Of a DNA stretch of 50,531 bases, positions 44,366 to 50,531 are shown in pieces. The position numbers and the translations under genes were made by a program. The stretch comes from Clostridiaceae bacterium (GTDB lineage: Bacteria > Bacillota > Clostridia > Clostridiales > Clostridiaceae): contig JACMJL010000207.1 in assembly GCA_014380625.1 (NCBI GenBank), positions 1 through 50,531 of the forward strand, read 5' to 3'. The notes beneath the pieces are model-generated. The model searched no databases, had not been told where the DNA came from, and was given only the letters and a program-made list of their open reading frames with translations. Position 1 is the first letter of the stretch. Every line of letters begins with the position of its first letter.

Positions 44366-44815
44366 ATGAGTGAAAAAGAATTAAAGATATTAATTTTTGG
44401 ATTAAACGATGAATTATTTGCCACAGATATAATGGATGTAGAAAGAATTTTAGGCTATGAGGTACCTACAAAGCTACCAGATGCTCCTGATTATGTTGTA
44501 GGTGTAATAAATTATCAAGGAAGTATACTGCCAGTGATAAGCTTGGCAAAAAAGTTCAATCTTTCTTCTAAAGCTATAGATGAAGATACTAAAATAGTAG
44601 TTGCCAAGCAAAATGATGAAAAAATTGGAGTTATTGTTGAAAATGTATCCGAAGTTAGAGATGTGAATAGGGCGAATATAGAAGCTCCACCGGTTGTTGT
44701 TTCAGGAATATCAAAAAGATATATGAATGGAATAATAAAATTAGATAATAAAATTATATTATTTTTAAATTTATCAAATATTTTGACGGAAGATGAAAAA
44801 AAAGTGTTAAAATAA
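44366..44815 (+). CDS. cheW: Chemotaxis adaptor CheW
   Basis: A 149-residue CheW-fold protein linking receptors to the kinase CheA. The core reads LNDELFATDIMDVERILGYE, VGVINYQGSILPVISLAKKF and, near the end, LDNKIILFLNLSNIL, which fit the two beta-barrels. It has AGGAGG in front and follows fapA by 12 bases. A second CheW gene is cut by the window end, so this system uses at least two adaptors. Confidence 0.9.
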   Translation: MSEKELKILIFGLNDELFATDIMDVERILGYEVPTKLPDAPDYVVGVINYQGSILPVISLAKKFNLSSKAIDEDTKIVVAKQNDEKIGVIVENVSEVRDVNRANIEAPPVVVSGISKRYMNGIIKLDNKIILFLNLSNILTEDEKKVLK

Positions 44816-44837
44816 ATTAAGTTAGGTGCGTCGTATA

Positions 44838-45323
44838 ATGAGTGATGAAATAAAAGTTGGAATTGCTGATTTAAATGTGACAAGCTCCCCTAATAAACTA
44901 ATTACTGTAGGTTTAGGTTCTTGTATTGGTATAACCCTATATGATAAACTTAAGAAAAATGGGGGATTGTTACACATAATGTTACCTGATAGTACTCAGT
45001 TTACAAATGTTACAAATCCATTTAAGTTTGCTGATTTGGGAGTTCCTATTTTACTTAAGCAAATTTTAGATATGGGATCTCAAAAAAGAGATATAGTGGC
45101 TAAAATTGCTGGGGGAGCATCAATGTTTAATTTTAGCGATAAAAGCATGATAATGGATATAGGAAATAGAAACGCAATTGCTGTTAAAAAAGCTCTAGAG
45201 GAATTAAAAATACCACTTCTTAGTGAAGATACTGGAGGAAATAAAGGTAGAACTGTAGTTTTTCATACTGAAAGTGGAAATGTTCAAATTAGAACTGTAG
45301 GGCTAGGTATAAAAGAAATTTAA
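44838..45323 (+). CDS. cheD: Chemoreceptor glutamine deamidase CheD
   Basis: CheD deamidates receptor glutamines and, in Bacillus, works with CheC for adaptation. TVGLGSCIGITLYD (near 21-34) holds the active-site Cys, HIMLPDS near 45 the His, and KIAGGASMF the conserved third block. Length 161 from the ATG at 44838; a GTG at 44826 reads in frame but 44838 has a GGTGCG ribosome-like site. It is a small-gap operon member between cheW and cheB. Confidence 0.88.
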   Translation: MSDEIKVGIADLNVTSSPNKLITVGLGSCIGITLYDKLKKNGGLLHIMLPDSTQFTNVTNPFKFADLGVPILLKQILDMGSQKRDIVAKIAGGASMFNFSDKSMIMDIGNRNAIAVKKALEELKIPLLSEDTGGNKGRTVVFHTESGNVQIRTVGLGIKEI

Positions 45324-45336
45324 TGGAGTGATTGAC

Positions 45337-46419
45337 TTGAAAAATATAAAGGTAATTGTTGTAGATGATTCTGCATTAATGAGAAAGATTATATCAGATA
45401 TGATTAATTCTACAGACGATATGGAAGTAATAGACTCTTGTAGAAATGGTCAAGATTTGATGACAAAGCTTTCTGTTTTGAGCCCACATGTTATCACTCT
45501 TGATGTTGAGATGCCAATCATGGATGGACTTACTACTTTGAGAGAAATTAAGAGACGTAATATTGATATTCCTACAATAATTTTAAGTAGCTTATCTCAA
45601 TCGGGAACAGAGCTATCTATTGACTGCCTTGAAGCAGGAGCCTTTGACATAGTGCCCAAACCTTCAGGAACAATTTCATTAGATATAGATAAAGTTAAAG
45701 TTGAGTTGTTATCTAAAATTAAAGTTGCATATGGTAGAAAAAATCAAAATTCAAAAATAAATAAATTAGAAGACAGAACAAAAGTTGAAGAAAGACCTAT
45801 AGTAGAGGTTAAAAGAAAAGGCTATCAGAAGGTTGACGTGAAAGGATATATAGATGCTGTGGTTATTGGAGCTTCTACCGGAGGCCCTAAAGCACTTTAT
45901 ACAGTTGTCACTGCACTTCCTGAGAATGTTGGAGTTCCTATATTTATAGTGCAACATATGCCTATCGGTTTTACTAAAGCTTTTGCAGATAGACTTAATG
46001 CAAATAGTGACATTAAGGTAGTAGAGGCTCAAGATAAAGAATTAATTAATAAGGACACGGTATATATAGCACCAGCTGGACTACATATGGAAGTGGGGTC
46101 AGATAATAGAATTCATTTAAATTCAGAGCCTACTATGTGGGGGGTAAGACCAGCAGTAGATAAGTTATTTATCTCAGCTTCAAAGGTGTATGAAAACCAT
46201 TTACTAAGCGTAGTTTTAACCGGTATGGGTAAAGATGGAGCTGGAGGCACAGTACAAGTAAAAGATAACGGTGGTATTACTATTTCACAGGATGAATCCA
46301 CTAGTACAATATACGGAATGCCAAAAGCAACCTTTGAAACTGGAAAAGTTGATTTAGTATGTCCTATTGATGAAGTTCCAGTACAAATTGTTAGAATATT
46401 AACTTCAAATAGGAGGTAA
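45337..46419 (+). CDS. cheB: Protein-glutamate methylesterase CheB
   Basis: The receiver domain has acidic D10 and D11 (VVVDDSALMRK) and phosphorylation site D56 (LDVEMPIMDG). After a linker rich in Lys and Glu, the methylesterase domain has GASTGGPKAL (about 178-187) with the catalytic Ser, QHMP with His and GMGKDGAGG with Asp. CheB removes methyl groups from receptors. The start is TTG at 45337, chosen because GGAG lies eight bases ahead; a GTG at 45328 also reads in frame but has no good site. Length 360. Confidence 0.92.
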   Translation: MKNIKVIVVDDSALMRKIISDMINSTDDMEVIDSCRNGQDLMTKLSVLSPHVITLDVEMPIMDGLTTLREIKRRNIDIPTIILSSLSQSGTELSIDCLEAGAFDIVPKPSGTISLDIDKVKVELLSKIKVAYGRKNQNSKINKLEDRTKVEERPIVEVKRKGYQKVDVKGYIDAVVIGASTGGPKALYTVVTALPENVGVPIFIVQHMPIGFTKAFADRLNANSDIKVVEAQDKELINKDTVYIAPAGLHMEVGSDNRIHLNSEPTMWGVRPAVDKLFISASKVYENHLLSVVLTGMGKDGAGGTVQVKDNGGITISQDESTSTIYGMPKATFETGKVDLVCPIDEVPVQIVRILTSNRR

Positions 46420-46422
46420 AGT

Positions 46423-47190
46423 ATGGACATTAATGATTTTGAAAAATGGGTTTTCAAAGATTTTAAAATTGATTTATCTGCATATAAATCTAATCAGTTA
46501 CACAGAAGGATATTAAGTTTAATGTCAAGAGTAGGGGTAAAGTCAATAGATGAATATGTAGAACTACTTAAAAAGGACAAAGATCAAAGACAAAAATTTT
46601 TGGATTTTATAACGATTAATGTAACTGAATTTTTTAGGAATCCAGAGATATTTGATGACTTAAGTAAAAGCATAGAAAAAGAATTATTACCCTATAACAA
46701 GAATTTAAAAATATGGAGTGCAGCTTGTTCAATTGGAGCAGAGCCATATTCAATTGCTATGATATTAGAAAAATTGGCTGGTAGTGGGAATCACAAAATA
46801 ATAGCTACAGATATAGATAATACCATTCTTGAAAGGGCAAAAAAAGGAGAATATGCTTTAAGTGAAGTTAAAAATGTTAAACAAGACTTTGTGAGTAAGC
46901 ATTTTAGTATAAATAATGAAAAATATATACTATCTTCAAAAATTAAAAGTATGGTTACTTTTAAGAAACATGATTTAATTCTTGATAATTACGAAAAAGA
47001 CTTTGATCTAATAGTATGTAGGAATGTAGTAATTTATTTTAATCAAGATATTAAAAATGTAATATATAGAAAGTTTAGTGAATCTTTGAAAAAGGGTGGG
47101 TTACTCTTTGTAGGAGCAACAGAAAGTATTTACAATTACAAGGAGTACGGTTTTGAAAAAGCATCAACCTTTATCTATAAGAAAATATAA
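46423..47190 (+). CDS. cheR: Chemoreceptor methyltransferase CheR
   Basis: CheR methylates receptor glutamates using S-adenosylmethionine. The N-terminal helices (QLHRRILSLM and ITINVTEFFRNPEIF) and the SAM-binding WSAACSIGAEPYSIAM near residue 98 are typical. FDLIVCRNVVIYF and LFVGATESIY follow in the expected order. The 255-residue length is normal. GGAGG lies ahead, three bases after the cheB stop. Confidence 0.95.
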   Translation: MDINDFEKWVFKDFKIDLSAYKSNQLHRRILSLMSRVGVKSIDEYVELLKKDKDQRQKFLDFITINVTEFFRNPEIFDDLSKSIEKELLPYNKNLKIWSAACSIGAEPYSIAMILEKLAGSGNHKIIATDIDNTILERAKKGEYALSEVKNVKQDFVSKHFSINNEKYILSSKIKSMVTFKKHDLILDNYEKDFDLIVCRNVVIYFNQDIKNVIYRKFSESLKKGGLLFVGATESIYNYKEYGFEKASTFIYKKI

Positions 47191-47201
47191 GGAGGAATAA
47201 A

Positions 47202-49259
47202 ATGGATACATCACAATACATGTCAATGTTTCTTGAAGAATCCATGGATAACTTACAAACATTAAATGAAGCTCTACTTCAACTTGAACAGGAGCCTAAT
47301 AATGTTGATAAATTGAATGAGATATTTAGAGTAGCACATACTATTAAGGGGATGGCAGCTACTATGGGATTCAGCGTAATGGCTGAATTAACTCACAAAA
47401 TGGAAGATGTTTTAACTGGATTTAGGAATGGTGACTTAAGGGTTACAGAAAATGTTGTAACAGTTCTTTTCAAATGTCTTGATGCGCTTGAACAAATGGT
47501 TAACAATATTTCTGAGGATTCAGATGTGCAAATTCCTATACATGAACTTATTTTAGCCTTAGAAGGGTTATCAGAAGGCGGTAAACAAGTTGAACAAAAG
47601 AAAAAGGCTGTAGCTAAAAAACAGACTGCTACAAAAAAAGTAGAAGTAGTAGTGGAAGAAGAAATTGCAGAAGATGTAGAAGTTAATAATATTGCGTTAA
47701 ATGAGTATGATATTAATGTTATAAAGCAAGCTAAAGAGAAAGGCTATAACTCATTTGAAGTTATAATCAATCTCAGTGAAAATACCTTACTTAAATCTGC
47801 AAGAGCCTTTTTAATATTTAAGACCCTTGAAGATTGGGGTGAGATAATTAAATCTATACCTAGTACTGAGGATATTGAAAATGAGGATTTTGATTATCAA
47901 ATATCCTTAGTATTTGTTACTATAAGAGAAGCCGGAGAAGTCCAAAAAGCATTAATGGGTGTTTCAGAGGTAACAGAAGTTATTGTAACTGAAGCTAAAG
48001 TTGAAATCCTCAGACCAGTTGAAACTTATGTCAAACCAGAAGTTATTCAACCAAAGGTTTCTAAAAATGTAGTGGATAAGAGGGATAAAGTTGATGGCTC
48101 AGGTAACAAAGAAACTCCTCTGCATAAAAAAGCACATCAATCTGTTAGAGTTGAATTAGACAGATTAGATAAGTTTATGAACATGGTATCGGAATTAGTA
48201 ATTCATAGGACAAGATTAGAACAGATAAGTAATCATAATAAGATAACTGATTTAACAGAAACTCTTGAACAGGTTGGTAGAACTACATCTGATTTACAGG
48301 ATTTGGTTATGAAGATAAGAATGTTGCCTGTAGATTCAGTATTTAACAGATTTCCTCGTTTAGTTAGGGATTTATCCCTTGAACTAGGTAAAGAAATGGA
48401 ATTAATAATTCAAGGAGCAGATACTGAACTTGATAGAACAGTAATTGACGAAATAGGAGAACCTTTGCTACACTTAATAAGAAATGCAGCAGATCATGGA
48501 ATTGAATCCTCTGAAACAAGAATTGCAAATGGAAAAGATCCAGTGGGTAAAATAAAATTAATAGCCTATCAGGAAGGTACTAAAGCAATTATCAGAGTAG
48601 AAGATGATGGCGCAGGAATAAATGTTGACAGAGTTAAAGCAAAGGCTGAAAAAATTGGAATTAATACTGATGGTATGTCAGATGCAGATATTAGAAACCT
48701 AATATTTGCTCAAGGCTTTAGTACAGTTGAGAAAGTTACAGACATTTCGGGTAGAGGGGTTGGAATGGATGTAGTTAAAACTAAAATTGCAAGCCTTGGT
48801 GGAACGGTAGACGTTATCAGTGATATGGGTAAAGGCTCTGCATTTATAATTAGATTGCCACTAACTCTACAAATCATTCAAGCCTTACTTGTTACAGTAG
48901 GGGATGAAACCATGGCAATTTCTTTAGGGTATATTGACAGAGTAATAGAATACAAGGAAGATAAAGTCAAGAAGACAAATAATAAAGAAGTAATTATTTA
49001 TAACGGAAATGTAATACCCCTGATTCGACTTAATGAAAAGTTATCTCTAAAGAGTTCAGGAACAAAAAAGTATTATATAGTAATAGTAAAAGTTGGTGAA
49101 GCTACTGTAGGTCTCTTAGTGGATTCTTTACTTGGACAGCAAGAAATAGTAATTAAGGCTCTGGGTAAAACATTAAAGAACCTAAAAGAATATATTGGCG
49201 CTACTATTTTAGGAGATGGGTTGGTTACATTGATATTAGATGTCGCAGCTTTAATTTAG
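47202..49259 (+). CDS. cheA: Chemotaxis histidine kinase CheA
   Basis: All five domains are visible in 685 residues. P1 has the phosphorylated His46 in VAHTIKGMAATMGF. P2 spans about 165-260. P3 dimerisation starts at SVRVELDRLDKFMNMVSELV. P4 holds the ATP site with HLIRNAADHGIES (about 424), EDDGAGI and GRGVGMDVV (about 518). P5, from about 555, is CheW-like, with LPLTLQIIQALLV and DSLLGQQEIVIK. CheA passes phosphate to CheY and CheB. A Lys- and Val-rich linker (about 125-160) sits between P1 and P2. Confidence 0.96.
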   Translation: MDTSQYMSMFLEESMDNLQTLNEALLQLEQEPNNVDKLNEIFRVAHTIKGMAATMGFSVMAELTHKMEDVLTGFRNGDLRVTENVVTVLFKCLDALEQMVNNISEDSDVQIPIHELILALEGLSEGGKQVEQKKKAVAKKQTATKKVEVVVEEEIAEDVEVNNIALNEYDINVIKQAKEKGYNSFEVIINLSENTLLKSARAFLIFKTLEDWGEIIKSIPSTEDIENEDFDYQISLVFVTIREAGEVQKALMGVSEVTEVIVTEAKVEILRPVETYVKPEVIQPKVSKNVVDKRDKVDGSGNKETPLHKKAHQSVRVELDRLDKFMNMVSELVIHRTRLEQISNHNKITDLTETLEQVGRTTSDLQDLVMKIRMLPVDSVFNRFPRLVRDLSLELGKEMELIIQGADTELDRTVIDEIGEPLLHLIRNAADHGIESSETRIANGKDPVGKIKLIAYQEGTKAIIRVEDDGAGINVDRVKAKAEKIGINTDGMSDADIRNLIFAQGFSTVEKVTDISGRGVGMDVVKTKIASLGGTVDVISDMGKGSAFIIRLPLTLQIIQALLVTVGDETMAISLGYIDRVIEYKEDKVKKTNNKEVIIYNGNVIPLIRLNEKLSLKSSGTKKYYIVIVKVGEATVGLLVDSLLGQQEIVIKALGKTLKNLKEYIGATILGDGLVTLILDVAALI

Positions 49260-49272
49260 AGAGGAGATATTT

Positions 49273-49878
49273 ATGAGTTATAATAATTTTAATCCACTTC
49301 AAATGGATGCCTTAAGAGAAGTAGGTAATATCGGTGCAGGTAATTCAGCAACTGCACTGTCACAACTTCTTAATAGGAAAATCGATATGACGCTCCCATC
49401 AATTAATATAGTTCCTTTCCGTGATATATTCTCAAGAATTGGCGGAGAGGACTTAGTAGTAGGAATTATTGTTAGAGTTTTAGGGGATACCCCTGGAAAT
49501 ATATTATTTGTGTTTGAAAAAGACACAGCACTAGGAATAATAAAAGATTTAACAGGAGAAAATAATGAACAAATTAGTGATATGGGGAATTCTGTATTAT
49601 GTGAAATTGGAAATATTATTTCAGGATCATATCTAAATGCAATTTCCACATTAACTAATTTGGCCATCATGCCATCGGTTCCAGCTGTTGCCACTGATAT
49701 GTTGGGAGCTATACTTTCAACAACTTTTATTGAGTCAGGACAATATGATGATTATGTTTTAGATATAGAAACTGAGTTTAAACAGGGTGATAATGCTGAA
49801 AGGCTTGGAGGCCACTTTTACTATATTCCAATGCCTGGATCTCTTGAAAAGATACTAAATATATTAGGTGTAAAATAA
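49273..49878 (+). CDS. cheC: CheY-P phosphatase CheC
   Basis: CheC dephosphorylates CheY-P and regulates CheD. The two active-site repeats are present: LREVGNIGAGNSATALS near residues 14-30 and LCEIGNIISGSYLNAIS near 112-130, each with Glu and Asn in the ExxN arrangement. Length is 201. GAGGAG precedes the start. CheC with CheD in one operon indicates the Bacillus-style adaptation circuit rather than the CheZ circuit. Confidence 0.92.
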   Translation: MSYNNFNPLQMDALREVGNIGAGNSATALSQLLNRKIDMTLPSINIVPFRDIFSRIGGEDLVVGIIVRVLGDTPGNILFVFEKDTALGIIKDLTGENNEQISDMGNSVLCEIGNIISGSYLNAISTLTNLAIMPSVPAVATDMLGAILSTTFIESGQYDDYVLDIETEFKQGDNAERLGGHFYYIPMPGSLEKILNILGVK

Positions 49879-49894
49879 ATGGAGGTATTATAAT

Positions 49895-50254
49895 ATGACT
49901 AGAGTTTTAATTGTGGATGACGCAGCTTTTATGAGAATGATGATAAAGGATATACTTGAGAAAAATGGATTTGAGGTTATTGGTGAAGCTAGTAATGGAA
50001 TAAAAGCTGTAGAGCTTTATAAAAAGGATAAACCAGATATTGTTACAATGGATATAACAATGCCAGATATGGATGGAATACAAGCTGTGAAAGCAATAAA
50101 AGAATTTGATCCAACAGCAAAGGTTATTATGTGTAGTGCTATGGGACAACAAACTATGGTAATGGACGCTATTAGAGCTGGAGCAAGAGATTTTATTGTT
50201 AAACCATTTCAAGCCGATAGAGTATTAGAAGCTATTAAAAAAGCAATTGGATAA
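49895..50254 (+). CDS. cheY: Chemotaxis response regulator CheY
   Basis: A single-domain receiver of 119 residues: acidic D8 and D9 (IVDDAAFMR), phosphorylation site D53 (TMDITMPDMDG), switch Ser81 (CSAMGQ) and Lys103 (VKPFQ). CheY-P binds the flagellar switch. GGAGG lies ahead, 16 bases after cheC. Confidence 0.95.
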   Translation: MTRVLIVDDAAFMRMMIKDILEKNGFEVIGEASNGIKAVELYKKDKPDIVTMDITMPDMDGIQAVKAIKEFDPTAKVIMCSAMGQQTMVMDAIRAGARDFIVKPFQADRVLEAIKKAIG

Positions 50255-50266
50255 GGGGGAGATATC

Positions 50267-50531
50267 ATGCAGGTAGTCGTATTTAAACTTAACGACGAAC
50301 AATTTGCTGTAGAAACTTCAAAAGTTCAAAGTATAAATGATATGATGGTAATTACAAAAGTACCTAAATCTAAAGAGCATATTAAAGGGTTAATTAATTT
50401 AAGAGGAAATGTTATTTCCTTATTAGATATAAACTTGATTTTAGATGTAGATAAAAGTGATGCCGAGCAAAATAATATTATAATTTTAGAGATGCAGGAA
50501 GAATTGGTAGGCATAGCAGTGGATCAGGTTG
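50267..50531 (+). CDS. Second CheW-type adaptor, cut by the window end
   Basis: The first 88 residues are visible and read as a CheW start: VVFKLNDEQFAVETSKVQSI, VPKSKEHIKGLINLRGNVIS and LLDINLILDV. The gene starts behind AAGGGGGAGA, 12 bases after cheY. It is less similar to the first CheW in this window than I would expect for a recent duplicate, so the two adaptors probably have different roles. Confidence 0.88.
   Translation, partial: MQVVVFKLNDEQFAVETSKVQSINDMMVITKVPKSKEHIKGLINLRGNVISLLDINLILDVDKSDAEQNNIIILEMQEELVGIAVDQV

Overview
The window is AT-rich bacterial DNA from a Gram-positive, anaerobic Firmicute, most likely Clostridium in the broad sense. The support is strong GGAGG ribosome sites with tight gene packing, AGA/ATA-rich codon use, a single-chain pyruvate:ferredoxin oxidoreductase, rubrerythrin, a CWB2 cell-wall protein and a clostridial fapA-cheWDBRACYW order. 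I cannot name the species. Nearly all genes are on the + strand; only a cold-shock gene and rubrerythrin are on the - strand. I see no rRNA, tRNA, CRISPR array, prophage or intact insertion sequence.

Layout. 1-2.2 kb: tail of a CWB2 protein, a CBS-domain protein, argB behind two tandem ARG-box-like operators, and a convergent cold-shock gene. 2.4-8.0 kb: a tight run with a metallophosphoesterase, a homocysteine methyltransferase/methylene-THF reductase fusion, YwbE, a P-loop kinase-like protein, a ten-repeat WG protein and an aldo/keto reductase with ferredoxin-type cysteines. 8.1-18.1 kb: an apparent ten-kilobase operon from a near-consensus promoter: zwf, a cyclase-family protein, a type II NADH dehydrogenase, a short polyprenyl synthetase, cydA, cydB and the two CydDC-type ABC half-transporters. 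It reads as an oxygen-consuming and redox module in an otherwise anaerobic cell. 18.2-27.1 kb: a small membrane protein, a topoisomerase IV pair, glycerol kinase behind a structured leader, a DJ-1/PfpI protein and an M16 peptidase.

27.1-31.8 kb is the accessory-looking part. It holds a full-length IS1595-like transposase homologue that seems to have lost its catalytic residues, recJ, a 580-base gap with a perfect 20-base palindrome, a cluster of TTGCA/TGCAA sites and the orphan tail of a discoidin-type carbohydrate-binding domain, then a LacI-type regulator with an atypical hinge. 31.8-42.3 kb: murG, a beta-CASP-type hydrolase, a MITE-like inverted-repeat element, rubrerythrin, a LysM-CAP secreted protein, flavodoxin, pyruvate:ferredoxin oxidoreductase, a metal-binding-looking DUF1292 protein, a HAD phosphatase and a class IV aminotransferase. 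42.4 kb to the end: the chemotaxis operon fapA-cheW-cheD-cheB-cheR-cheA-cheC-cheY-cheW, cut by the window edge.

The main candidates for something undescribed are the possibly domesticated transposase, the zwf-to-cyd operon with its unusual short prenyl synthase and a strong hairpin at the start of the ABC pair, the structured RNA before glpK, and the decayed carbohydrate locus. All family calls come from reading motifs; no database search was run.
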